This document shows positions 15,620 to 24,197 of a stretch of 38,581 nucleotides of DNA, piece by piece. The position numbers and the translations under genes were made by a program. Source of the stretch: Desulfoluna spongiiphila (GTDB taxonomy: Bacteria > Desulfobacterota > Desulfobacteria > Desulfobacterales > Desulfolunaceae); NCBI RefSeq assembly GCF_900101345.1, contig NZ_FMUX01000032.1, forward strand, positions 1 to 38,581, in the 5' to 3' direction. The notes under the pieces are model-generated. The model made no database searches. It was not told the origin of the DNA and was given only the letters and a program-made list of their open reading frames with translations. Positions within the stretch are counted from its first letter, which is position 1. Every line of letters begins with the position of its first letter.

Positions 15620-16693
15620 ATGTCACAGGGACGTTTGTTTCGAAGGTTTATCAACCGGTATCTCATTGACGGCCTGAGCGGCATGGCGCTGGGCCTTTTC
15701 TCAACCCTTATCGTGGGGCTGATCATCAAGCAGATCGGGGCGGGCATCGGGGGCACAACCGGCGGGGTGTTGCTTCAGGTGGGCGGCATGGCCCTTGCCA
15801 TGACAGGGGCGGGTATCGGCGTGGGGGTGTCTCACAAGCTGGGGGCTCCCAACCTGATTATCTATGCCTCGGCGGTAACCGGCATGTTCGGGGCCTTTGC
15901 GGGCAAGATCCTTGCGGGAAGTGTCTTTGTGGGCCGGGCCGTGCACCTGGCGGGCCCCGGGGAACCCCTGGGGGCGTTTATTGCGGTGCTGGCGGGTATT
16001 GAGGTGGGACGCCGGGTGTTCGGCAGGACCCGCCTGGACATCATCATCACGCCCATGGTCACCCTGGTGAGCGGTGGGGTCATCGCCCTTCTCATCGGGC
16101 CTCCCATCTCCACCTTCATGACCTACCTGGGCGATATCATCCTTTTTGCCACCCACCAGCAGCCCTTTGTCATGGGTGTCCTCATCTCTGTTTTCATGGG
16201 GATCTTCCTGACCCTGCCCATCAGCTCGGCGGCCATCTCCATTATCCTGGGCCTCAAGGGCCTCGCCGCCGGGGCCGCCACCGCCGGGTGTGCCGCCCAG
16301 ATGGTGGGTTTTGCCGTGGCCAGTTACCGGGAAAACAGGGTCAACGGCCTCTTTGCCCAGGGCCTGGGCACCTCCATGCTCCAGATGCCCAACATCGTGA
16401 AGAACCCTAAAATCTGGATCCCGGCCATCGCGGCCAGTGCCGTCACCGGCCCCATCGCCACCGTGATCTTCGGCATGGAGAACAACCCCAGCGGCGGGGG
16501 CATGGGCACTTCGGGACTCGTGGGCCAGATCATGACCTGGAACACCATGATCGCCGCCCAGCACCCCGCAATCCTTTTCATCAAAATTGCCCTCATCCAC
16601 TTTATCTTTCCGGCGGCCATTGCCTACGGTGTGTCGGAATACCTTCGCCGGATCGGGTGGATCAAATCGGGGGACATGAGGCTGGAACCCTGA
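15620..16693 (+). CDS. PTS_EIIC_2-family membrane protein
   Basis: A 357-residue polytopic membrane protein with roughly nine or ten hydrophobic segments separated by short polar loops. Glycine-rich stretches (GIGVGVSHKLGAPN, GLKGLAAGAATAG, NNPSGGGMGTSGLVGQ) match the PTS_EIIC_2 type (PF13303-like), a family annotated as sugar PTS subunit IIC. No EIIA/EIIB or HPr gene is adjacent, so a sugar-phosphotransfer role is not supported by context; it may be a stand-alone transporter. The start is weak: GGGAGATGGTGCAGGGGT precedes ATG. It converges on the porin gene with only 32 bases between stops and no clear terminator. Confidence 0.7.
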   Translation: MSQGRLFRRFINRYLIDGLSGMALGLFSTLIVGLIIKQIGAGIGGTTGGVLLQVGGMALAMTGAGIGVGVSHKLGAPNLIIYASAVTGMFGAFAGKILAGSVFVGRAVHLAGPGEPLGAFIAVLAGIEVGRRVFGRTRLDIIITPMVTLVSGGVIALLIGPPISTFMTYLGDIILFATHQQPFVMGVLISVFMGIFLTLPISSAAISIILGLKGLAAGAATAGCAAQMVGFAVASYRENRVNGLFAQGLGTSMLQMPNIVKNPKIWIPAIAASAVTGPIATVIFGMENNPSGGGMGTSGLVGQIMTWNTMIAAQHPAILFIKIALIHFIFPAAIAYGVSEYLRRIGWIKSGDMRLEP

Positions 16694-16725
16694 TGGCCAA
16701 CATCACGCCCCCCTACACCGCATGA

Positions 16726-17994
16726 TCAGAACTTGATCCGAAGACCGGTGATCAGGGCGTGAATCGACTCGTAGCTGCTGATATCAGCATCAAGGTCGTA
16801 GAAATAGTAGCCGGCGTAGAGTTCCGTACCGAAGTCCTTGATATCCTGAACCACCTGGGCGCCAATGACATCGCCCTTACCATATTGACGGGCAACGCCG
16901 TTGCTTATGGTCAGGTTGTCGTCGTACTGGCCGAAGTCCACGGAAAAGCGTGTCTCGCCAAAGGAGGCCATCATGGCCTTGTACCCCAGCTTGAGGTAGT
17001 AGAAGGTCCCGTCGTCGGCGCGATCCTGTTTGTACTCCTGAAGTCCGCTGGCAAAGGCCAGGTTAAAACCGGAGTCAAACAGCAGGGCCACGGAACCGTC
17101 GTACAGGTTCTTTACCGTATCCGAGGTATCGCTGGGCCTTGCGTAGGCAATGGCGCCCACCACCTGGATGTCCGCCAGCTCGCCGTCATACCTCACCGCC
17201 ACATCGCCTCCGCCGTCGGCTACCCAGGACCCCGAGATCATGGCCCCGCCAAAGGAGGGGGAGTCGTACCGGACCCTGGCATCCCTGCCCAATCCGTCCA
17301 TGCTGTTATAAATTTTTGAGATATTGACACCGGTGAGGCTGTTCAGGTTCTTGTCGTAGAAGATGAGGCCGCCGGCGTAATCGCTCACGGCCGAGGCACC
17401 GGCAAGGTAGGTCCCTGAAAGGTCGAGGCTGGTGGTGTCGTCGGAGGCCGTGGAGCCGTGGCCCATGGAGAAGGTGCCCCACCCCTTGTGCTTCACATAG
17501 AGATCCACGTGCCTGCGGGTGAAGTTGGAGTCCCCGTTGTCCCTGGGGTTCTCCTGGCTCACGCTGTCGCTCGGGTTCACATTGAGCCCGGCCTCAAGGA
17601 GGGTCCCGAACATGAGATCATCGGAAACCTTGATGGTACCGCGAATCCCGAAACGGGACTGGGAGGCGGAGTTGTCCACCTGGTACACATCGGAGTCATT
17701 TCCATCGTCGGCGGCCAGAAGGGCCCGGTTGACATGGCCGTAAAGAACCACGGACGAGGCTTTGTTCCCGCTGAACACAAAGGGCGAACGAAAGCTCACC
17801 TCGCTCTCTTTGTCCGACGTCAAGGCGTCAATGGTGGCCCTCATCTCTTCCAGGGCCTTGGCCTGGTCGGCAAGCTGTGTCTGCATCTCCAGGAGTTCTT
17901 TCTCCGGAGCGCCGTACGCCGTGCCCACAATCGCAGACAGGGCAAAAACCGCGATAACAAAAACGTAGCTCAACTTCTGCATTCTGCTTTTCAT
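16726..17994 (-). CDS. Outer-membrane porin
   Basis: A 422-residue protein. The start at 17994 (MKSRMQKLSYVFVIAVFALSA) has GGGAAAGGG upstream; an earlier ATG (18027) is in frame but less likely. A signal peptide ends near VGTAYGA. Next comes a short coiled coil (ELLEMQTQLADQAKALEEMRATIDAL), as in trimeric porins with a periplasmic coil, then amphipathic barrel strands (VVLYGHVNRALL, SRFGIRGTIKVSDDLMFGTLLEAGLN). The last residues are LRIKF, with the terminal Phe recognised by the BAM complex. Substrate cannot be read from sequence. Confidence 0.85.
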   Translation of the reverse strand: MKSRMQKLSYVFVIAVFALSAIVGTAYGAPEKELLEMQTQLADQAKALEEMRATIDALTSDKESEVSFRSPFVFSGNKASSVVLYGHVNRALLAADDGNDSDVYQVDNSASQSRFGIRGTIKVSDDLMFGTLLEAGLNVNPSDSVSQENPRDNGDSNFTRRHVDLYVKHKGWGTFSMGHGSTASDDTTSLDLSGTYLAGASAVSDYAGGLIFYDKNLNSLTGVNISKIYNSMDGLGRDARVRYDSPSFGGAMISGSWVADGGGDVAVRYDGELADIQVVGAIAYARPSDTSDTVKNLYDGSVALLFDSGFNLAFASGLQEYKQDRADDGTFYYLKLGYKAMMASFGETRFSVDFGQYDDNLTISNGVARQYGKGDVIGAQVVQDIKDFGTELYAGYYFYDLDADISSYESIHALITGLRIKF

Positions 17995-18082
17995 GGCATT
18001 CCCTTTCCCAACAAGGTTATTGGTCAACCAACCCGAATCATTGATTCATCAATAGAGCAAAGCCGAAAAAACAAAATCCAGG

Positions 18083-18098
18083 AGCAACATACACGCCC
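18083..18098 (-). promoter_or_regulatory. Possible sigma-54 promoter for the porin gene
   Basis: On the minus strand GGGCGTG-TATG-TTGCT fits the spacing of TGGCACG-N4-TTGCW, with the key GG and GC in place but three mismatches in the -24 box. It would start transcription near 18071, 77 bases before the porin ATG. A perfect palindrome ACAACGTTGT (18110-18119) lies just upstream and could be an operator. Weak evidence. Confidence 0.3.
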
Positions 18099-18366
18099 CT
18101 GTTTTTTTGACAACGTTGTGGGTACAGGCAATTTTATAAGGTATCACAGGCAGATGAGACTCGTTCTCTCGGATCGAATCCGATCCCCCCTTGTCGGACC
18201 CCGGCACCATCACCCATGGGCCTTTGGGATCTTTACTTAAGGTCTGTAATGGAAAGGAAGAGATGTACGAGACGTTATGACTTTTCCACCACAACATCTC
18301 ATATGAAGAGAAAAATATCAATCGGATAAATACGTTATAGCAAAGAAGTCATTTATTTCTCAAAAA

Positions 18367-18912
18367 TTATGCACCCTCGTTAAACACGATATCGCGGGAC
18401 AATATCGCGTCAATGGGTACGCCGTAACTCCCGATGGCAGGCAGCGTGGCGTTATGGTGTGCTCGAATGGCATCGGCAGGGGCATGGGCTTTGTCGTGGG
18501 TGGTGTGGGCATCGGCGGCCAGGGTGACATGATATTTCAACCCTGCGGCCCGTCGGGCGGTGGTGTCCACGCAGAACTCGGTGGCGTACCCGCAGAGGAT
18601 GAGGTGCGTTGCCTCCAGTTTCGTCAGGAGTTCGGTGAGACGGGTCCGCAAAAAAGAGTCCGGGGTGGTTTTGCGGATGAGATGATCCCCGGGTGCCACC
18701 TGCAGCCTGGGATCCAGCTCCCAGACCGGGGTCCCGTGGGAAAGGGCCCCGTCAGCGGTCTCATGCTGGACGAAAATCACAGGGACACCCGCTTTTCGGC
18801 CACGGGAGGAAAGGGTGTTGATGCGGGATATCACAAGATCGGCATCAAAGGGCGCGGGTTCAGGCTCAAAGAGCCCCTTCTGGACATCGATTACCACCAA
18901 CGCGGATTTCAT
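18367..18912 (-). CDS. Isochorismatase-family cysteine hydrolase
   Basis: A 181-residue protein starting at ATG 18912 (AAAGGAGTGAGTG upstream; the GTG at 18915 is also possible). It has the fold signature ALVVIDVQKGLF with catalytic Asp9, Lys81 in IRKTTPDSF, and the nucleophile Cys114 in CGYATEFCVDTT, preceded by the family's usual cis-peptide segment. The family includes nicotinamidases, isochorismatases and ureidoacrylate-type amidohydrolases; the substrate cannot be assigned. It diverges from the MBL-fold gene across 169 bases and lies upstream of the porin in the same direction. Confidence 0.88.
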   Translation of the reverse strand: MKSALVVIDVQKGLFEPEPAPFDADLVISRINTLSSRGRKAGVPVIFVQHETADGALSHGTPVWELDPRLQVAPGDHLIRKTTPDSFLRTRLTELLTKLEATHLILCGYATEFCVDTTARRAAGLKYHVTLAADAHTTHDKAHAPADAIRAHHNATLPAIGSYGVPIDAILSRDIVFNEGA

Positions 18913-19081
18913 CACTCACTCCTTTGCAATTCAGGAAGGTTCTGCCTTCACGGGCCATGGACATCGCCACGCCACCGGGTTACTCTTTAGCCGATCCCCG
19001 ATCGGTCCCACCCATCGGGGTATACCATCGAATCAACATGAAACATAGCTCAGAGCCATAGGCTTATTACCAGGAGACCCC

Positions 19082-19708
19082 ATGAACATACACCAGATCC
19101 GGTTGGCCAAGATGGCCAACTTTGCCTACATCGTGGAAGACGAAGCCACCCATCGCTGCGTCCTTGTGGATCCGGCCTTTGAGGTAAAACGGATACTCCG
19201 GGAGGTTCAGATCCTGGGACTGGAGGTGGTGGGGCTCGTCAACACCCACTGCCACAGCGATCACACGGCGGGAAACCGGGCCGTGGTGGAGGCAACAGGA
19301 GCGCCCCTGATGATTCACCGGGACGACGCCAAAGCCATTTCAGGCATCGGAAACCGGACCCTCACCCGGGCCCTTGGGGGCAAGGGATCGCCGAAGCCCT
19401 CCAGGCTCCTGAAAGACGGCTCCGTCATCGAGGTGGGCAAGGGCCGCTTAACGGTCCTTCACACGCCAGGGCACACCCGGGGAGGCATCTGCCTCTACAC
19501 GCCGGGCCATGTCATCACCGGGGACACCCTGTTTGTGGGAGGGGTGGGCAGAACCGACCTTCCGGGGGGCAGCCTGAAGACCTTGAAACGCTCCCTGCGC
19601 GATAAGATCTTCACCCTGCCGGATCAGACGGTGGTGTGGCCGGGCCATGACTACGGGGCAAAGCCCACCTCCACGGTGGGCAGGGAAAAGGCCACGCTGT
19701 CGTTTTAA
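19082..19708 (+). CDS. MBL-fold metallo-hydrolase (glyoxalase II-like)
   Basis: A 208-residue metallo-beta-lactamase-fold protein with the metal site THCHSDH (His56, His58, Asp60, His61), then His131 in HTPGHTRGG, Asp148 in VITGDTLF and His189 in WPGHDYG. This full set supports a dinuclear metal centre of the glyoxalase II type. The length is close to compact hydroxyacylglutathione hydrolase-like proteins, which often act on other thioesters. ATG follows CCAGGAGACCCC. A repeat of the local family begins 38 bases after the stop. Confidence 0.87.
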   Translation: MNIHQIRLAKMANFAYIVEDEATHRCVLVDPAFEVKRILREVQILGLEVVGLVNTHCHSDHTAGNRAVVEATGAPLMIHRDDAKAISGIGNRTLTRALGGKGSPKPSRLLKDGSVIEVGKGRLTVLHTPGHTRGGICLYTPGHVITGDTLFVGGVGRTDLPGGSLKTLKRSLRDKIFTLPDQTVVWPGHDYGAKPTSTVGREKATLSF

Positions 19709-19745
19709 AGAGGCCTTCTATGGTTAAAGTGGGTGAAAAAAACAG

Positions 19746-19945
19746 GCCTCCGGCGGCGAGGCGAGCCACCTCGAAAGCTGATTGCCCTTGCGCTTTGTCC
19801 CTCGTTCCTCGGGCCAAAGCGCAAGGGCCTTCGACTCGGGCTTCGCCCGACATTAACGTTGATGGTTTGTGCGGGCTGGCTCACAAGCTTCGAAGTAACT
19901 AAGGTACGTTGTCGCGACTTGCCCATTGTTGATTTTACCGCACGG
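19746..19945 (-). repeat. Composite hairpin repeat, long form
   Basis: It begins GCCTCCGGCGGCGAGG and has the main stem 19785-19801/19811-19827 (16 of 17 pairs) around TCGTTCCTC. It continues into a section with GGGCTTCGCCC and about 90 bases similar, in inverse orientation, to 34930-35035 (for example GAGCCAGC and GCGACAACGTA on the opposite strand). The span 19709-20211 between two convergent genes contains only this and the next repeat. Confidence 0.7.
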
Positions 19946-20079
19946 TCTCCTGCGGCTTAACGCAAGCGAAGCCCAAACGCCCTTCATGGTGTTTCCAGAA
20001 GGATGAAATGGGCCTCTCCTGCAAAAACAGTTGCCACATGTCACACATCACGCGAATGATCCGAGACCGCTTGCATAAT

Positions 20080-20138
20080 GACGGTCCCCATGCATTCGCC
20101 ATGGGGTTTCAAGGTGCCCCCACCTTGCCGCCGGAGGC
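20080..20138 (+). repeat. Partial repeat copy
   Basis: CCCCATG-cattcgc-CATGGGG forms a hairpin, followed by AAGGTG-ccc-CACCTT and the CCGCCGGAGGC end. It lacks the GAGGAACGA loop stem, so it is a truncated or alternative form of the local repeat family. It lies between convergent genes and may act as a transcript end structure. Confidence 0.5.
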
Positions 20139-20211
20139 ATCCTTTGTTTTTTCTCTGAACCCTCAGTGTCCCTATGGTTCACCCAGGCTATTTTCTATAT
20201 CCCGGATTTAA

Positions 20212-20964
20212 TCAGGACCGACACAAAGCACACACTTTGCGGCTGAACCGGTGGATTACCGGGGTGCCCTGGCCGTGCCGGACGGCCCGCACCACGGCGG
20301 CGTGGTCCACGGGAACGGTGCCGGCCAGGATACTCACGGGCAGGTGGGCAAGGGCTTCGGGCACCACCGGCGTGCTGGGCCCCAGCATGATCACCTTCGT
20401 TACGGATGGGGCCAGATGGGCGAGGAGCTCTTCGGTGCTCTGATTCAGGATGGAGGTGGAGGTGAGCAAGAGGACCTCGGCCCACCCGTCGAGCTTCTGC
20501 AGAAACGACGGCCGGTCTCCCACGCCCTGGGTGTCGTCCAACACCTCCACCACGGCACCGCGCGCCTTGAATTTTTTCATGAGGGGTCGAAAGAATCCCA
20601 CCATGGCCACCCGGGTTTCAGGGCCAATGGCAAAGGAATCCATCCAGCCTCCGTCCCCCGTATCATCCGGATACCCGCAGGCCTCATGGTAATTCAAGGC
20701 GTTGACCAGGGCCAGGGCCATGCTGCGATGAAGGGGAACAGACGATTGCAAAAGGTCCAGAAGTTCGGTGGCGGGCAGGCCTTCGAAATCCCGATAGTCC
20801 TGGGATTTTCCGCAGCCGAGGGAGGCCGGGTCCGTCCAGGCCAGCCCGATACCGCCGTCGTCGGTGGTCACGGCCGTGTACTTCAGGCCGATGGTTACGG
20901 AGGTCACAATGGTACGGCTCGCCTTGTCAGAAAAATGAGCCGACAGATTTCGGATGAGTTGCAT
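20212..20964 (-). CDS. DUF364/DUF4213 protein, putative metal-related
   Basis: A 250-residue protein of the DUF364 family with its DUF4213 N-terminal part: VTIGLKYTAVTTDDGGIGLAWT at the front, a middle NALN motif (ALVNALNYHE), and a Rossmann-like C-terminal half (TRVAMVGFFRPLMKKF, AEVLLLTSTSILNQSTEELL, VIMLGPSTPVVP). The family is described as putative heavy-metal chelation proteins, with no firm enzymology known to me. ATG follows ATCGAGGAGAGTGCC. It is oriented like the mod regulator and lies directly downstream of it, separated by a repeat, which suggests a link to molybdenum. Confidence 0.8.
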   Translation of the reverse strand: MQLIRNLSAHFSDKASRTIVTSVTIGLKYTAVTTDDGGIGLAWTDPASLGCGKSQDYRDFEGLPATELLDLLQSSVPLHRSMALALVNALNYHEACGYPDDTGDGGWMDSFAIGPETRVAMVGFFRPLMKKFKARGAVVEVLDDTQGVGDRPSFLQKLDGWAEVLLLTSTSILNQSTEELLAHLAPSVTKVIMLGPSTPVVPEALAHLPVSILAGTVPVDHAAVVRAVRHGQGTPVIHRFSRKVCALCRS

Positions 20965-21039
20965 GGCACTCTCCTCGATTCATGGGACGTGGGGAAAAAA
21001 TGATAAGGGCCAGCGCAAAAATAAAAATACAAAAACGAT

Positions 21040-21224
21040 GCCTCCGGCGGCGAGGTGTGCCACCTCGAAAGCAGGTTGCGAATGCGCTTTCCCCTTCGTT
21101 CCTCAGGGAAAATCACATTCGCAATTGATTCAGGTTAAACTGAGTCTGTTTTTAAAACCTGTTTATTAAACCCGTCGTTATAAGATCAGGCAAACGTTTA
21201 GCCCCCGGCAGGACCGCCGGAGGC
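21040..21224. repeat. Composite hairpin repeat, full copy
   Basis: GCCTCCGGCGGCGAGG start, small hairpin GAGGTG-tgc-CACCTC, main stem around the loop TCGTTCCTC (21096-21104), an A+T-rich middle, and a last hairpin GCCCCCGGC...GCCGGAGGC. It is nearly identical to 23994-24162 over the first 100 bases. It lies between the regulator and DUF364 genes. Confidence 0.75.
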
Positions 21225-21261
21225 ATCGTTTTCCTGGCCGCTTCTGACAACAGGGAGGGAA

Positions 21262-22374
21262 TCAAGCAATCATCTTACCGGTCACGGCGCTGTCGTACCC
21301 CGGAAGGCTGTCGATCTCCCGCCGCAGGGCCGGAGACTGAAGCAGGTCCAGAAGGGCCCTGATCCCGGCATGGGCCTCCAGGTCGCCGGGGATCACCAGG
21401 TCGCACCGGGCCACGGCCATGGAGACAAAGTCCAGGTTCCAGGCCTCGGCCACGCCCTTGAGCCCCAAAGCGGCATCGGCGACATCACAGATGACACGGA
21501 CGGCCCCCTCCCCGTGGGAGGTGACCTCGGTACGGTAACCGGAGACAGCCCCTTCCGGGACACCGTCACGCTCCAGGTGATCATCAAGCAGAACCCTCAA
21601 GGCCGCCCCAGGTTCACGGTTGACGAAGCGCACCCCGGGCCGGGCAAGGTCCGAAGCCCTTCGGATCCCCAGCGGGTTGCCCCGGGCCACCATCAATCCC
21701 TCCTCCATCAGGGAAAACCCCACAACACGGCAGGGGGTATTCTTCATCTTCTCGTCGACCATCACCAGATTGGCCTCCTGCTCCCCGGTGTTGTGCATGT
21801 GGGTGCCCGCCAGGTGTGTCACTCCGCGATGAAGGCCCTCAAGGGCCGTCGTGCTGGAGGCAAACCGGCAGTGGATCCGGGCATCGGGCATCTTTCGGGA
21901 GAGGTGTGTCCCCAGGATCCCGAAGGCCGGGTCGCACCCCATCAAAATCAGGGTCTTTCCCAACGCCTCATCGCTGGTAAGCATCTCCGCGCTACGGGTC
22001 CCCCGGGCCATCAGGCCGTCTGCAGCGCAAAACCCGAAGGCCGTAGACGCCGGGCCATCCATGGGAAGTCCCACCAGCCTGTGGCGCACGCGCCCCAGTG
22101 CCAGACGTGTTGCAGGCTCTGCCTCGCCATGGATGGCATCCAGGCGACGTGTCTCCGGCGGGGCCTGATCCACAAACAAATCCTCCACCCGGCAGCCGAT
22201 GAGTCGGGCCAGCTTCAGGGCCACGGCTGTGTTGGGAAGATAGCGCCCGGATTCGATATCGTAGATCGCCTGACGCCTGAGCCCTGCTTTTTCTGCGAGC
22301 TCATCCTGGGTCCAGCCCTTTCCGAGGCGATAGGTTTTCAGATTGCAGACGATATCGATCTTAAGCGGTGCCAT
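21262..22374 (-). CDS. XRE-PBP transcriptional regulator of molybdate transport (predicted)
   Basis: A 370-residue regulator. Residues about 8-65 are an XRE-type helix-turn-helix (NLKTYRLGKGWTQDELAEKAGLRRQAIYDIESG). The rest is a periplasmic-binding-protein-like domain (PBP_like, ModA-related): KTLILMGCDPAFGILG, THLAGTHMH, GNPLGIRRASDLARPGVRFVNREPGAALRVLLDDHL. Such one-component regulators sense molybdate/tungstate or a cofactor precursor next to mod genes. Start 22374 has AGGGAGG closely upstream; 22392 is an in-frame alternative. It diverges from modA, sharing a 134-base control region. Confidence 0.82.
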   Translation of the reverse strand: MAPLKIDIVCNLKTYRLGKGWTQDELAEKAGLRRQAIYDIESGRYLPNTAVALKLARLIGCRVEDLFVDQAPPETRRLDAIHGEAEPATRLALGRVRHRLVGLPMDGPASTAFGFCAADGLMARGTRSAEMLTSDEALGKTLILMGCDPAFGILGTHLSRKMPDARIHCRFASSTTALEGLHRGVTHLAGTHMHNTGEQEANLVMVDEKMKNTPCRVVGFSLMEEGLMVARGNPLGIRRASDLARPGVRFVNREPGAALRVLLDDHLERDGVPEGAVSGYRTEVTSHGEGAVRVICDVADAALGLKGVAEAWNLDFVSMAVARCDLVIPGDLEAHAGIRALLDLLQSPALRREIDSLPGYDSAVTGKMIA

Positions 22375-22451
22375 GGCCCTCCCTGTGAGCATTGAAAGTC
22401 AAAAAAGTAATTGACTGATTTCTTACCAAATGTAATGTGAGTATGTCAAAT

Positions 22452-22467
22452 GACGTTTTAAAGCGTC
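22452..22467. promoter_or_regulatory. Candidate operator between regulator and modA
   Basis: GACGTTTTAAAGCGTC is a 16-base imperfect palindrome (14 of 16 symmetric positions) in the middle of the divergent region, 42 bases before the modA ATG. It does not resemble the enteric ModE box. It is a natural candidate site for the adjacent XRE-PBP regulator; that is inference. Confidence 0.35.
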
Positions 22468-22508
22468 GTATGTACGCCTGTAATATACTTGCAAAGGAAA
22501 AATGAACG

Positions 22509-23282
22509 ATGAAACCAACCAGATTTACAGCCCCGCTGCTGGCCGTTGCCCTGATCCTCCTGATGGGCCTGGGTGTTGCCCAGGCCGATGTGGTCGTGTT
22601 TGCCGCCGCCTCCACCACCAACGCCGTCACAGAAATCGGTGAGCTTTATGCCGCTCGGAACCACGGTCGCATGGTGCCCTCCTTTGCCTCCTCCTCGACC
22701 CTGGCCAAGCAAATCGGAAACGGAGCCCCGGCCGATGTCTACCTGTCGGCAAACACCAAATGGATGAACTACATCGACACCAAAGGGCTCGTTACCAAGG
22801 AAAGCCGCTTTGACCTCCTGAACAACCGCATCGTCCTCATCTCCCCGTCCCAAAGCACCCTCCCCGACATGGATGTCACGCAGGGCTTTGCCCCCTCGGC
22901 TGCCCTTGGTAAAAACGGCCGGCTGGCCATGGGAGACCCCGACCACGTCCCGGCGGGCATGTACGGGAAAAAAGCCTTGGAAACCCTTCACAGCTGGGAC
23001 GACGTCAAAGACCGACTGGCCCCCATGAAGGATGTACGGGCAGCCCTGGTGCTTGTGGAACGCGGAGAAGCCCCCCTGGGTCTTGTCTATGCCACCGATG
23101 CCGCCATCTCCAACAAGGTCCGCGTGGTGGGAACCTTTCCGGAAACCTGCCACCCGGCCATCGTCTACCCCGTGGCCGCCGTAAAAGGGGGCAACAGCAC
23201 CGAAGCCAAACGTTTTCTGGACTTCCTGCGTACCCCGGAAGCCCGGGCCGTGTTTGAAAAATACGGATTCGGCGTCAAGTGA
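22509..23282 (+). CDS. modA: Molybdate ABC transporter substrate-binding protein
   Basis: A 257-residue periplasmic binding protein with a signal peptide ending VAQA before DVVVFAAASTTNAV, the ModA start. Other ModA features are FASSSTLAKQIGNGAPADVYLSANTKWM (oxyanion-binding Ser and the conserved NGAPADV segment), GDPDHVPAGMYGKKALE and GEAPLGLVYATDA. It binds molybdate or tungstate in the periplasm and hands it to ModB. ATG follows AAAGGAAAAATGAACG. Its stop overlaps the modB start (TGATG). Confidence 0.93.
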   Translation: MKPTRFTAPLLAVALILLMGLGVAQADVVVFAAASTTNAVTEIGELYAARNHGRMVPSFASSSTLAKQIGNGAPADVYLSANTKWMNYIDTKGLVTKESRFDLLNNRIVLISPSQSTLPDMDVTQGFAPSAALGKNGRLAMGDPDHVPAGMYGKKALETLHSWDDVKDRLAPMKDVRAALVLVERGEAPLGLVYATDAAISNKVRVVGTFPETCHPAIVYPVAAVKGGNSTEAKRFLDFLRTPEARAVFEKYGFGVK

Positions 23283-23980
23283 TGGATTTTTTCTACCTGA
23301 CCGCCCTGGAACGGGAAGCCGTGACCTTGAGCCTTCAGGTGGCAGGCTGGGCCGTTGTGCTCAGCCTGCCCGTGGGGATTTTTACGGCCTGGGCCCTGGC
23401 GCGGGGTCGATTTCCGGGAAAATCCATCCTGGAAGCCCTGGTGCACCTGCCCCTGGTCCTGCCGCCTGTGGTCATGGGATACCTGCTGCTGGTGCTCCTG
23501 GGGCGTAACGGCATCATCGGAGGCGCCCTTTACAGATACCTGGGCATTACCCTGGCCTTTACCTGGAAAGGGGCGGTCCTGGCCGCTGCGGTCATGGCCT
23601 TCCCCTTGCTGGTCCGCGCCGTGCGCCTCTCCCTGGAGAGCGTGGACCCAGGCCTCGAAGCGGCGGCCCGCACCCTGGGGGCCGGTCCCATGCGGGTCTT
23701 TTTTACGGTCACCCTGCCCCTCATGGCCCCGGGCATCCTCACAGGCACCCTCCTGGCCTTTGCGCGGAGCTTGGGGGAATTCGGCGCCACCATCACCTTT
23801 GTCTCCAACATCCGGGGAGAAACCCAGACCCTGCCCCTGGCCCTCTACACCCTCACCCAGGTGCCGGACGGAGAGACCGGTGCCATGCGACTGTGCATCC
23901 TGTCGGTGCTCATCGCCATGGTGGCCCTCATCATCTCCGAGACCCTGTCCCGCCAGGTGGATGCCCGCATGAAGGCATAA
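23282..23980 (+). CDS. modB: Molybdate ABC transporter permease
   Basis: A 232-residue inner-membrane permease with five to six hydrophobic segments. It has the ModB hallmark GRNGIIGGALYRYLGI and the coupling-helix EAA motif LEAAARTLGAGPMRVFFTVTLPLMAPGILTGTLLAFARSLGEFGATI, seen as separate segments. Length is normal for ModB. ATG 23282 overlaps the modA stop; GTG 23279 is also in frame. A host-type repeat follows 13 bases after its stop. Confidence 0.93.
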   Translation: MDFFYLTALEREAVTLSLQVAGWAVVLSLPVGIFTAWALARGRFPGKSILEALVHLPLVLPPVVMGYLLLVLLGRNGIIGGALYRYLGITLAFTWKGAVLAAAVMAFPLLVRAVRLSLESVDPGLEAAARTLGAGPMRVFFTVTLPLMAPGILTGTLLAFARSLGEFGATITFVSNIRGETQTLPLALYTLTQVPDGETGAMRLCILSVLIAMVALIISETLSRQVDARMKA

Positions 23981-23993
23981 ATGAAAGGGGGAT

Positions 23994-24162
23994 GCCTCCG
24001 GCGGCGAGGTGTGCCACCTCGAAAGCAGGTTGCGAATGCGCTTTCCCCTTCGTTCCTCAGGGAAAATCACATTCGCTATTGATTCAGATTAAACTGAATC
24101 TGTTTTAAAACTTGTTTGTTAAACTTTTTAAAAGTTTAGCCCCCGGCAGGGCGGCCGGAGGC
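23994..24162. repeat. Composite hairpin repeat between modB and modC
   Basis: Same structure as 21040-21224: GCCTCCGGCGGCGAGG, small hairpin, loop TCGTTCCTC (24050-24058), CTTTTTAAAAG inner palindrome, and the end GGCCGGAGGC. It fills most of the 217-base gap that splits the otherwise compact transport operon. Confidence 0.75.
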
Positions 24163-24197
24163 ATAAGCTGAACAGTGACAAGGAAGGATTCAACCCC

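Noticed and set aside
18108..18135. TTGACA-like promoter on the plus strand
   Set aside because: No rightward gene follows for almost 1 kb, and the -10 spacing is poor.
21040..24162. Short open frames inside the repeats (for example ending in PPEAS or starting MPPAARCATSKAG)
   Set aside because: They are translated repeat sequence, recurring wherever the repeat occurs, without start signals or independent conservation.
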